DNA from: Actinacidiphila cocklensis
GTDB taxonomy: Bacteria > Actinomycetota > Actinomycetes > Streptomycetales > Streptomycetaceae
Direction of reading: 5' to 3'
DNA: 64,000 nt
Assembly: GCF_907177275.1 (NCBI RefSeq)
Contig: NZ_CAJSLV010000081.1
Location: forward strand, 62,001-126,000
Shown here: positions 15,368 through 23,759 of the stretch, one piece after another
Numbering within the stretch: position 1 is the stretch's first letter
How the letters are laid out: every line of letters begins with the position of its first letter
Translations under genes and position numbers: made by a program
The notes under the pieces: generated by a model
Database searches by the model: none
Seen by the model: only the letters and a program-made list of their open reading frames with translations
What the model was told of the DNA's origin: nothing

Positions 15368-18304
15368 TCAGGACCCGCGGGCGGACTCCAGCAGGGAGGC
15401 CGCCTCGTCCCGGCGCTGCTCGGGCACCCGGCCCGCCACGTCGGCGTACTCCGCGGTGACCGACCGGGCGCGGGCCGCGGCGGACTCGGTGCGGGCCAGG
15501 TCGAGTTCGAGCCAGCCGGCCAGCAGTGTCGCGGCGGTGCGCCGGTCGCGGCCGGTGCCGCCCAGGGGTTCGAGGGCCGCGGCCGCCAGGTCGGCGAGCA
15601 CCACGGCCTCGTCGTAGGCGGGGACGGCCGACGGGTCCTCCGCCGGGGGGCCGTCGCAGGCGTGGACGAGCAACTCCGCGGTCTGCCGGTAGCTGTCGGC
15701 GAGGTCCACACGCAGCCCGACGGCGGCGTCGCTGCCGGCGGGCGCCGCGGCCAGCGCGCTGCTCGCGGTCTCGACGGCGGCGTCCATCAGCGGCCGTGCG
15801 GCGGCCGGTCCGCCGCGGCCGGACCGCAGTTCGAGCCAGCCGCGGGCGCGTTGCGTACGGATGACCGCGTGCGGGTCGCCGATCCCCCGCCACAGCTCCT
15901 CGGCGCGCGCGTACGCGCTGACCGCCTCGCCGGTGAGCCCGGGGGCCCTGCTGAGGGCGTCGGCCGCGAGGTGGGCGAGCATCGCGTGGTCGTGCGGGTC
16001 CTCCCAGCCCTCGGCGATCCCGGCGGCCAGCAGGAACTGCTCGGCGGCCTCGCGGGCTTCGCCGAGGTCGAGTTGGCACTCGGCGAGCCACCACCTGGCC
16101 TGGACGACGTCGCCCTCGCCGTGGCCGCGGACGAGGTCGGGCAGGACCGATTCGAGGACGGCGACGGCCTCCGCGGTGCGGCCCAGGTGGCGCAGGGCGC
16201 CGCCGAAGACCAGCCGGGCGGTGGCCCCGCTGCCGTCACTGTCGCCCGCCTGGTCGGCCCACTGGCTCGCGTCGAGGGCGTGGTCCGCCGCCGCCTCGTG
16301 GTCGCCGAGGGTGCTGGACGCCTGGGCGACCAGCAGGTGCAGGTGGGCGCGGTGCGGGGGTTCCAGCAGGTCGCCACCGTGGTCGAGGGCGGCGAGCCCG
16401 TGGCGTACGGTGTCCGCCGGCTCGCCGTGCCGCAGCGACAGCTCGGCCAGCACGCTCTCGGGGTCGGCGGCGTACCAGGGGCGCTCGGCCAGGTGGTAGA
16501 GCCCGGCGGCCCGGGTGAGCAGTCCGATCGCCGCGTCGTGGTCGCCGCGGCCCGCGGCGAACCGGCCGAGCATGGCGGTGGCGTCGGCCTGCCTGGCGGC
16601 CAACCTGGGGTCACCCGGGTGCCGTTCGCACAGCTCGGCGGCCTCCGCCGCCTGCTCCGCAGCCGCGGCCAGCGCCTGGTCCCTGACGTCGGCGTCCCTC
16701 GCGCACTGCACCAGGGCGCGGCTGCGCAGCAGCAGGGCTCCGGTCAACTGCCGTACGGACGCGTGGCCTTCGGCCTGGAGGATACGCAGCAGGGCGCACT
16801 GCTCCTCGACGGCGGCCAGGCCGCCCGCGGTGTCGCCGGCCAGCACGCGGGCGTGACCGCCGCGCGCCCGGCAGGCGGCGGCCTCGCCCGGCGCGTCCGC
16901 CTCCTCGAACAGCTCGGCGGCGCGGGCGAACAGCGCGGCGGACCGCTCGGGTTCCTCGACGGCGGCCATGCCCGCGTGGTCGGCGACCTCGGCGCGGGTC
17001 CCGGCGTCGAGCGGGGTGCCGGTGGCGTCGGCGGCACCGTCCACGGCGGCCCAGGCGGCCTGGGCGTGCGGGCTGCCGCTCTCGGTGAGCCGCCGCGCCT
17101 CCGCGACGAGCGCGGCCACGTCGGGCTCGGGCGACCCGGCCGCGGGTGCCGTCTCGGGGTCGGTGGTGGCCGTCGCCGTCAGCCGGGGGGCGCGGACGCC
17201 CAGCGGGAGCGCGGCGAGGAGCGGGCCGCGGGCCATCCGCTCGCGGACGGCCGCGGAGACCGTGCCGGTGCCGTTGCGCCGGTCGAACCGGCCTGCCAGG
17301 TCCAGCGCCTGGGCCGCCGCGTGCTCGTGCAGTGCGGCCGCGGTCCACAAGGTGCCGTCAGGGCCGGGGAGTTGCTGCTCGGCGTGGCCGAGTGCGCGCA
17401 GCCGGGCGGTGAGCAGCGCGGTGGCGGAGAGGTAGTCCATCAGGCTGTCGGGGTCGCCAGTGGCGGTGAAGTACGCGGCGTGCTGGGCGAGGATCTCCAG
17501 GCCGCGGGCCTCGTTGCCGGTGAGCGCGCAGAACTCGATGTGCTGGGCGACCGAGGCGCGCATGCTCTCCATGGTGCGCACCATGCGGTAGCCGCGCAGG
17601 TGGTGGGCGCGGGCCTCGTCTGTCCTGCCGAGCCGCAGCAGCGGCAGCAGCGAGCTGGCGAGCACCGCGTGCGGCTCGTGGGCGCAGGTCAACTCGCCGC
17701 CCAGCACCGGCCGCCAGCTCTCCAGCGCCTCCGCGTCCTGGCCGAGGTGCGCCTGCCAGGCGCCCTGGAGGTGGAGTTCGCAGGCGTGGCAGTCGCTCAT
17801 CCGGTCGCGGTCGGCGGACTGCCAGGCCGCGTAGGCCTGTTCGGCCCGCGGCTGGTCGCCGATGTGCCGGGCGATACGGAACTCGCCCTGCCGCACGGCC
17901 CGTTCGGAGTAGCCGGCGAGCCGGTAGCGGTGCGCCATCTCGCCCTGCCACTTCTCGATGGCGGCGAGCGGGATGTGCGGCTGATCGAGCATGCCGCTGG
18001 AGACCCACTTGAAGTACCAGTGCAGGCTGTGGGCGGCGAACTCGTCGAAGTCGGCGGGGTCCTGGTCCCACATCGTCAGTGCCCTGGCGAAGGGCACGAA
18101 CTTCTTGTCGGACTCCGAGCTGTAGTTGTACGCGACCAGCAGGTTGAACAGCGCGTCGATGAGCAGCGGGCGGTCGCCGGCGCGTTCCGCCTCCTCGGTG
18201 AGGCGTTCGGCGCGGGCGTTGCGTGCGGCGCCCTCGGGCTCGGCCCGGTTCTCGTCGATCGCCCGGCGTATCTCGTCGACGCCGCGCGGGGTCCCGTCGG
18301 TCAC
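15368..18304 (-). CDS. Large TPR-repeat protein, partner of the HSP90-like protein
   Basis: A 978-residue, largely alpha-helical, Ala/Glu/Leu-rich protein with repeated TPR-like helical pairs along most of its length; no enzymatic domain is recognised. A linker around residues 380-420 is Pro/Thr-rich. GTG 18304 overlaps the stop of the upstream HSP90-like gene by 4 nt (GTGA), so the two are translationally coupled. TPR proteins are classical co-chaperones of HSP90, but the HSP90-like protein lacks the eukaryotic C-terminal EEVD tail, so any contact must differ. The joint function is unknown. Confidence 0.8.
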   Translation of the reverse strand: MTDGTPRGVDEIRRAIDENRAEPEGAARNARAERLTEEAERAGDRPLLIDALFNLLVAYNYSSESDKKFVPFARALTMWDQDPADFDEFAAHSLHWYFKWVSSGMLDQPHIPLAAIEKWQGEMAHRYRLAGYSERAVRQGEFRIARHIGDQPRAEQAYAAWQSADRDRMSDCHACELHLQGAWQAHLGQDAEALESWRPVLGGELTCAHEPHAVLASSLLPLLRLGRTDEARAHHLRGYRMVRTMESMRASVAQHIEFCALTGNEARGLEILAQHAAYFTATGDPDSLMDYLSATALLTARLRALGHAEQQLPGPDGTLWTAAALHEHAAAQALDLAGRFDRRNGTGTVSAAVRERMARGPLLAALPLGVRAPRLTATATTDPETAPAAGSPEPDVAALVAEARRLTESGSPHAQAAWAAVDGAADATGTPLDAGTRAEVADHAGMAAVEEPERSAALFARAAELFEEADAPGEAAACRARGGHARVLAGDTAGGLAAVEEQCALLRILQAEGHASVRQLTGALLLRSRALVQCARDADVRDQALAAAAEQAAEAAELCERHPGDPRLAARQADATAMLGRFAAGRGDHDAAIGLLTRAAGLYHLAERPWYAADPESVLAELSLRHGEPADTVRHGLAALDHGGDLLEPPHRAHLHLLVAQASSTLGDHEAAADHALDASQWADQAGDSDGSGATARLVFGGALRHLGRTAEAVAVLESVLPDLVRGHGEGDVVQARWWLAECQLDLGEAREAAEQFLLAAGIAEGWEDPHDHAMLAHLAADALSRAPGLTGEAVSAYARAEELWRGIGDPHAVIRTQRARGWLELRSGRGGPAAARPLMDAAVETASSALAAAPAGSDAAVGLRVDLADSYRQTAELLVHACDGPPAEDPSAVPAYDEAVVLADLAAAALEPLGGTGRDRRTAATLLAGWLELDLARTESAAARARSVTAEYADVAGRVPEQRRDEAASLLESARGS

Positions 18305-20163
18305 CGTCCGTCCTCCCGCCGGCCGTCGCGGTCGCCGTCCTGGTCCGCGGTGCGGCCGGGGGTGTCGGCGGCGGTGTGGTCCGCGGCCCATCGCAGCAGG
18401 TCGAGGAACGCCCGGTTGAGCAGGGCGGTGTCGGCCGGGCGCAGCGGGCGCTGGGACATCAGCAGGGCCTGGCCGTAGAGCGCCTCGACGGCGGTGCCGG
18501 CCAGCTCGCCCGAGGCGAGGGAGCCGATCCTGCGGACCAGCGGGTTGAGCTGGTTGAGCACCAGGCGGGCGCGGGGGGCGTTGCCGCGCAGCGAGCCGAG
18601 GATGCCTGCCCACAGGTCGTCGGCCTGCTCCTGGGCCTCCTCGCGGGCGCGTTCGTGCCGGGCGGCGCGGTCGTCGAGGTGCAGTGCGGGCACCGTCATC
18701 GGGTGGAAGGACCGCAGGACGACGTCGCAGCCGAGCGGGTCGAGGGCGGCGCGGGCGGCGGCGAGGAAGCCGGCCAGCGCCAGTTCCTGTGCCGGGTCTA
18801 CGGTGTCGAGGTGCGCGGTGACGGTGTCGGCGTCGAGTTCGGCGACCTGCGCGCCGGCCTTGACCAGCGGCAGCATCTCGACCAGGTCGGCGTCGTAGGT
18901 GTAGCCGCCGTTGACCACGCCGATGCCCTGGGCCGCGGCGATCCCGGCGACCTGGCGGAACTCCTCGACGGTGCGGGTGAAGTGCACGACGGGGTGCCGG
19001 TCGGCGAACTCGTCGAGCGGCAGCTGCCCCTGCGTGGTCTCGAACGGCAGCCAGGGCAGCATCACCCGCAGCAGCGCCGGGTCGTGCCGGGCGAGGGTCT
19101 TGACGCCGAGGTGGTGCACCGACAGGAAATGGCCGAGGCGTTCCGGCTCGGCGGCGGCGAGTGCCGTCATCCACTCCTTGATCCGGTCGCCGAGGGCGTC
19201 GCGGACGGCGGCCAGCGTCTCGTCGGCGTAGAGGTGCTCGCGGGACGCGGTGGGGCGCAGGCTGTCGGTGTCGATGACGCAGCGGACGAAGAACGCCCAT
19301 TCCGGCAGGAGTTCGGTGGCCTGGTCGGTGAGCAGCATGCCCTTGAGGTGCACCCGGTGGCCGGCCCGCTGGGCGGGGCTGACCGCGGACGGCAGCACGT
19401 ACGCGACACCGCGGACGCCGGCGACCGGCACGTCGAGGTCGATGCAGTCGAGCGGCAGGAAGCCGAACTGCCGCTGGCAGTACCGGGAGAGCTCCACCCG
19501 GCGGGCACCGGGACCGGAGTGGGCGCGGTCCCACACCGGCGGGCGCTCGGTGACGGCGGTGCCGTCGACCTGCACATCATAGGGCAGCAACGCGCCGAAG
19601 TCCCTGGCCAGTTCGGTGACCCGGGCGGAGCCGAACCACTCGTCGGAGCCGGGCCGCGCACGGAGGTGGACGGTGGTGCCGGGCTCAGGGCGGGCGTCGT
19701 CGGGCAGGGTGCGCACGGTGTACGAGCCGTCGTCGCGCGCGGTCCACTCGACCGGCGGCGCCTCGGGCGTACGGGCGGAGCGGCTGACCACCCTGATGGT
19801 GTCGGCGACCACGAAGCAGGCCAGCAGCCCGATGCCGAACTGGCCCAGGAAGTCGGCCCTGGCCGACTCCAGCCCGTCGCGCTTGGAGCTGCGGCCGATG
19901 GTGGCGAGCAGGCTGTGCACGTCGGACTCGGTCAGGCCGATGCCAGAGTCCTCCACCCTCAGTCCGCCGGGCTCGGTGTGCAGCAGGACCTGGCCGGGCG
20001 GCGCCGCCGGGTCCTCGGCGCGGCGCGCGGTGACGGCGTCGACACCGTTCTGCAGCAGTTCGCGCAGATAGACCCGTGGGCTGGAGTAGAGGTGGTGGGA
20101 CAGCAGGTCCACCAGGCCGCGGAGGTCGACCTGGAAAGTGTGCGGTGTCTGTTCGGCAGTCAT
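18301..20163 (-). CDS. HSP90-family (HtpG-like) chaperone
   Basis: A 620-residue protein with a GHKL ATPase N-terminus: LYSSPRVYLRELLQNGVDA (Glu and Asn of the ATP site), VEDSGIGLTESDV, and a lid ending LGQFGIGLLACFVVAD. The middle-domain catalytic Arg region (PTASREHLYADE, about residue 320) is present and the C-terminus ends in a charged tail. It is diverged from canonical HtpG. ATG 20163 was chosen because conserved sequence begins right after it; an upstream in-frame ATG adds a Pro/Arg stretch. It is the first gene of a two-gene operon with a giant TPR protein. Confidence 0.88.
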   Translation of the reverse strand: MTAEQTPHTFQVDLRGLVDLLSHHLYSSPRVYLRELLQNGVDAVTARRAEDPAAPPGQVLLHTEPGGLRVEDSGIGLTESDVHSLLATIGRSSKRDGLESARADFLGQFGIGLLACFVVADTIRVVSRSARTPEAPPVEWTARDDGSYTVRTLPDDARPEPGTTVHLRARPGSDEWFGSARVTELARDFGALLPYDVQVDGTAVTERPPVWDRAHSGPGARRVELSRYCQRQFGFLPLDCIDLDVPVAGVRGVAYVLPSAVSPAQRAGHRVHLKGMLLTDQATELLPEWAFFVRCVIDTDSLRPTASREHLYADETLAAVRDALGDRIKEWMTALAAAEPERLGHFLSVHHLGVKTLARHDPALLRVMLPWLPFETTQGQLPLDEFADRHPVVHFTRTVEEFRQVAGIAAAQGIGVVNGGYTYDADLVEMLPLVKAGAQVAELDADTVTAHLDTVDPAQELALAGFLAAARAALDPLGCDVVLRSFHPMTVPALHLDDRAARHERAREEAQEQADDLWAGILGSLRGNAPRARLVLNQLNPLVRRIGSLASGELAGTAVEALYGQALLMSQRPLRPADTALLNRAFLDLLRWAADHTAADTPGRTADQDGDRDGRREDGR

Positions 20164-20431
20164 CGTCGCAGCGCCGGTGGGGGTGGTGCGGCGCGGGTAG
20201 GGCGGCACTGGTCCGCGGGAGGGGCGAGGTCGGGCCATCGTAGGGGGCGTGGGCCGTAGTTGACCACGGTTCCGCGCCCCGGTGCGGGCGGCGGGCGTGC
20301 GGTGGTCGGTTTCGTACCGGCAACGGACGGTTAAGACGGTGAAAAGGTAAGTTAACCGAGAAGATGCGTCCTTTACCGTCTGGTCACGGCATGTTCGTGA
20401 TCACGCAACACGGCTTCGCCATTCTAGACGT

Positions 20432-21802
20432 ATGCCTCATACGACTCCCGTGGCCCCTGTTCGGGCCGCAACCCGGCGCCGACACTGGGGCCGCGACCTC
20501 ACCGAAGTGGCCGCGCTCTTCACCGCGATGGCCACTGCCGACCTCATCGCCGACCTGGTGAACGACGGACCCGACGGCGGGTTACTGCTCATGACGTCGG
20601 CCGCGGCGCTGCTCGCCGCTGCCGCGGTGCACCTGTGGTGGACGCGCCGCTCCGGGCGGGCGGCGGCCGCGGCCGCCGCCGCCCCGGCCGTAGCCGCCGG
20701 GGACACCGGTCCGGACACCGAGCCGGCCCTGTGGCGGCTGCGCACCACCGTGCGGGACGCCCCGGGAAGCCTCGGGGCGGTGTGCACGGCACTGGCCGGC
20801 AGCCGCGTGGACATCGTCACGCTGCAGACGCACCCGCTGGCCGAGGGCACCGTCGACGAGTTCCTGCTGCGGGCGCCGGCGGCACTGCCGGCCGCGGCGC
20901 TGGTGATGACCGTCGCCGACGCGGGCGGCACCGACACCTGGCTGGAGCGGGCCGACGCGCACGACCTGGTCGACACCCCGACCCGGATGCTCACCCTGGC
21001 CACCCGCACCGCGCTGGACGCGGCGGAACTCCCCCTGGCGCTGCGGGAGTTGTTCGGCCGCTGCACCATCAGGTCCACCCCCGCACCCGCCGACGGGGAA
21101 GGCGGCCCTGCGCAGGACGCGCTGCTGGACACGGTGATGCGGCTGCGTGACCCGTCGGGCGGCACGATCACCGTGCAGCGCGACCATCTGCCCTTCACGC
21201 CGACCGAGTTCGCCAGGGCGCGCGCCCTGGTGGAGCTGGACGCCAGGCTCGGGGTTCGGATGCCGGGGAGCCGCCACGTCGTGACGCTGCCCGAGGGCAA
21301 CGAGCTGACGGTGCGCAGGGCAGGACCCGAGGACAGTGCGGCGGCGCTGGCGATGCACGAGCGGTGCTCGGCCGACACGCTGGCGCTGCGGTACCACGGT
21401 CCTGTCGAGGACGCCGACCGCTACCTCGGCCACCTGCTCAGCCCGCGCTTCGGCCAGTCGCTGGCCGTCGAGACCGCCTCCGGCCGGTTGGTGGCGCTCG
21501 GCCACCTGCTGTGGGACGGCGACGAGAACGAGGTCTCGCTGCTTGTCGAGGACGGGTGGCAGCGCCGAGGCATCGGAGCGGTGCTGCTGCGCAAGCTGGT
21601 CGAGCTGGCGGCGGAGGCCGGGCGCGACAGCGTGTACGCGGTGACCCGCGCGACGAACACCGGGATGGTGGCGACGATGCGGGAGCTGGGGCTCCCGCTC
21701 GACTACCAGGTCGAGGACGGGACGCTCGTCATCACGGCGAGCCTCCCGACGGCGGCGTCGCCGTCGGCGGCGAGCCTTCCGTGGGTGGCCGAGCGCCACT
21801 AG
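20432..21802 (+). CDS. ACT-domain/GNAT fusion protein with N-terminal hydrophobic segment; contains a TTA codon
   Basis: A 456-residue protein in three parts: an N-terminal region with a hydrophobic stretch around residues 50-68, an ACT-like regulatory domain (about 95-170, LRTTVRDAPGSLGAVCTALAGSRVDI) and a C-terminal GNAT domain (about 290-440, VEDGWQRRGIGAVLLRKL). ACT domains usually bind amino acids, so an amino-acid-controlled protein acetyltransferase is plausible. Codon 51 (20582-20584) is TTA, the rare leucine codon read by the bldA tRNA. No Shine-Dalgarno is evident before ATG 20432; an internal ATG at 20529 is the main alternative. Confidence 0.82.
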   Translation: MPHTTPVAPVRAATRRRHWGRDLTEVAALFTAMATADLIADLVNDGPDGGLLLMTSAAALLAAAAVHLWWTRRSGRAAAAAAAAPAVAAGDTGPDTEPALWRLRTTVRDAPGSLGAVCTALAGSRVDIVTLQTHPLAEGTVDEFLLRAPAALPAAALVMTVADAGGTDTWLERADAHDLVDTPTRMLTLATRTALDAAELPLALRELFGRCTIRSTPAPADGEGGPAQDALLDTVMRLRDPSGGTITVQRDHLPFTPTEFARARALVELDARLGVRMPGSRHVVTLPEGNELTVRRAGPEDSAAALAMHERCSADTLALRYHGPVEDADRYLGHLLSPRFGQSLAVETASGRLVALGHLLWDGDENEVSLLVEDGWQRRGIGAVLLRKLVELAAEAGRDSVYAVTRATNTGMVATMRELGLPLDYQVEDGTLVITASLPTAASPSAASLPWVAERH

Positions 21803-21892
21803 CCCGCGCGGGCCGCGCCGGTGGGGTGGGTACCACTTTGCTATGGCGGTGCTTCTTTCCCGGCGTCCGGGCTTGGCGCGTACTTCCCCGCA

Positions 21893-21966
21893 CCCCTGAA
21901 AACGCTCACCCTCTACGGAAGAGGGCAAGGCATCAGGGGCGCGAGGAACTGCGCGACCCGCCACCG
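21893..21966. repeat. Dispersed Streptomyces REP-like intergenic element
   Basis: Between two convergent genes, the stretch CAGGGGCGCGAGGAACTGCG and following bases (from 21934) resembles a short element I recall as very common in Streptomyces intergenic regions. Its outer arms, CCCCTGA (21893-21899) and TCAGGGG (21933-21939), enclose an inner CCCTC/GAGGG pair, so it can fold into a long hairpin and may serve as a bidirectional terminator. Family membership is from memory. Confidence 0.6.
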
Positions 21967-22004
21967 GGGGAAGGTCCCGGGAGGGGGCGTGGGTACCCCA
22001 GGGG

Positions 22005-23138
22005 CTACGCCGAAGCCAGCGCCGCGTCCAGGTCGGACCAGAGGTCGGCCTCGTCCTCAAGGCCCACCGACATGCGGAGCAGCTGCTCGTTGACACCGCC
22101 GCCGGCCCGCGCGTCCGCGGGTACGACGCGGTGGCTGATCGAGGCGGGGTGCTGGATCAGCGTGTCGACGCTGCCGAGGCTGACCGCAGGGGTGATCAGG
22201 CGTACCCCGGCGATCACCGCGTGCGGATCGCCGCGCACCTCGAAGGACACCATCGCGCCGCCGATCCGCGGGTAGTGCACCGCGCTCACCCGGGGGTCGG
22301 CGGCCAGCCGGGCGGCGAGCAGCGCGGCGGTCGCGGACGCGGCCCGTATCCGTACCGGCAGCGTGGCCAGGCCCCGCAGCAGCAGGTATCCGGCCAGCGG
22401 GTGCAGCACCGCGCCGGTGGCGAAGCGCACCTGGCGCAGCGCACCGGCGAACTCCTCGTCGCAGGCCACGGCCCCGCCGAGGACGTCCCCGTGGCCGCCC
22501 AGGTACTTCGTGGCGCTGTGCAGCACGATCCTGGCGCCGGACTCCGCGGGGCGCTGCAGCACCGGGGTGGCGAAGGTGTTGTCGGCCAGCAGCGGCACAG
22601 AACCGCAGTCGTGGGCGACCGCCCGCAGGTCGATCTCGGCCAGCGTCGGGTTGGCCGGGGTCTCGACCACGACCAGGCCGGTGTCCGGCCGGATCGCGTC
22701 CGCGATGCCCGCCGGGTCGGTCCAGGTCACCTCGGTGCCGAGCAGCCCGCTGCTGAGCAGGTGGTCGCTGGAGCCGTACAGCGGGCGTACCGCGACCACG
22801 TGCCGCAGCCCGAGCGCCGACCTGGCCAGCAGGCAGGCGCTGAGCGCGGCCATGCCGCTGGCGAAGGCGACCGCTGCCTGGGTGCCTTCGAGGCGGGCCA
22901 GCGCGGTCTCGAAGCGGGCGGTGGTCGGGTTGTCGACCCGGGCGTAGACCGGCGGTCCCTCCAGCCGGGCGCCGGTGGCGGCGAAGGCGTCGATGCGCCG
23001 GGCCTCGCCCCTGCTGTCGTAGGAGGGGTAGGTGGTGGACAGGTCGAGCGGTGCGGCGTGCACTCCGAGCGCCGCGAGGTCGTCGCGGCCGGCGTGCACC
23101 GCTTCGGTGGCCAGCGCCCTGCGCTGTGTGGTCTCCAT
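22005..23138 (-). CDS. PLP-dependent transsulfuration enzyme (cystathionine gamma-lyase/synthase family)
   Basis: A 377-residue fold-type I PLP enzyme of the Cys/Met metabolism family. The PLP Lys211 lies in SATKYLGGHGD, with YARVDNPTT near residue 65 and a conserved C-terminal SLGSVDTLIQHPAS segment. It would catalyse gamma-elimination or replacement in methionine/cysteine interconversion; sequence alone does not separate lyase from synthase. ATG 23138 begins METTQRRALATEAVHAG, typical for the family. It is divergent by 60 bp from an Lrp-type regulator, its likely controller. Confidence 0.9.
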   Translation of the reverse strand: METTQRRALATEAVHAGRDDLAALGVHAAPLDLSTTYPSYDSRGEARRIDAFAATGARLEGPPVYARVDNPTTARFETALARLEGTQAAVAFASGMAALSACLLARSALGLRHVVAVRPLYGSSDHLLSSGLLGTEVTWTDPAGIADAIRPDTGLVVVETPANPTLAEIDLRAVAHDCGSVPLLADNTFATPVLQRPAESGARIVLHSATKYLGGHGDVLGGAVACDEEFAGALRQVRFATGAVLHPLAGYLLLRGLATLPVRIRAASATAALLAARLAADPRVSAVHYPRIGGAMVSFEVRGDPHAVIAGVRLITPAVSLGSVDTLIQHPASISHRVVPADARAGGGVNEQLLRMSVGLEDEADLWSDLDAALASA

Positions 23139-23198
23139 ACGGTCAAGACTGAACGGAGGCCGTCCGCTGGAGGCGAACCCCCGTGCTACGTTCGGCCG

Positions 23199-23672
23199 AT
23201 GTCCGATTCCGTCGTACTCGATCCGGTCGATCTGCACATACTCCGCCTGCTGCAGAACGACGCCCGGACCACGTACCGCGACCTGGCCGCGGCGGTGGGC
23301 GTGGCGCCGTCGACGTGCCTGGACCGGGTGGCCAGGCTCCGCCGCAGCGGGGTCATCCTCGGGCAGCAGCTGCGGCTCGACCCGGCCAAGCTGGGCCGCG
23401 GCCTGGAGGCCCTGCTGCTGGTACAGGTGCGGCCGCACCGCAGGGACCTCATCGACCCCTTCGTGGAGCGCGTCCGCGGGCTGCCGGAGACCCGCGCGCT
23501 GTTCCATCTGACCGGCCCCGACGACTTCCTGGTGCAGGTCGCGGTGACCGGGACCGGCGACCTGCAGCGGCTGGTGGTGGACGAGTTCACCGCGCGGCCC
23601 GAGGTGGCCAGGGTCGAGACCCGGCTGATCTTCCAGCAGTGGGACTGCGGCCCGCTGCTCCCGCCGGGCTGA
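23199..23672 (+). CDS. Lrp/AsnC-family transcriptional regulator
   Basis: A 157-residue regulator with an N-terminal helix-turn-helix (LQNDARTTYRDLAAAVGVAPSTCLDRV) and a C-terminal RAM/ACT-like ligand domain (about 70-150). Lrp/AsnC proteins sense amino acids and act as oligomers. It is divergent from a transsulfuration enzyme; the 60-bp gap contains CGAAC and GTTCG half-sites 10 nt apart that could be its operator. Sulfur amino-acid control is the natural inference. Confidence 0.9.
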   Translation: MSDSVVLDPVDLHILRLLQNDARTTYRDLAAAVGVAPSTCLDRVARLRRSGVILGQQLRLDPAKLGRGLEALLLVQVRPHRRDLIDPFVERVRGLPETRALFHLTGPDDFLVQVAVTGTGDLQRLVVDEFTARPEVARVETRLIFQQWDCGPLLPPG

Positions 23673-23759
23673 GCACCGCGGACCTGCGACACGCCGGTGT
23701 CAGGTCCCAACGTCACAGTGATGGTGACGCGGGGCCCGATCTCGTACGAGGATGGCTGT

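Noticed and set aside
15662..18478. Long plus-strand open frame (over 900 codons) opposite the TPR gene
   Set aside because: It is the GC-rich antisense frame of the TPR protein: Gly/Arg/Val-rich, no domains, no Shine-Dalgarno; the minus-strand protein has coherent TPR character and is coupled to the HSP90-like gene.
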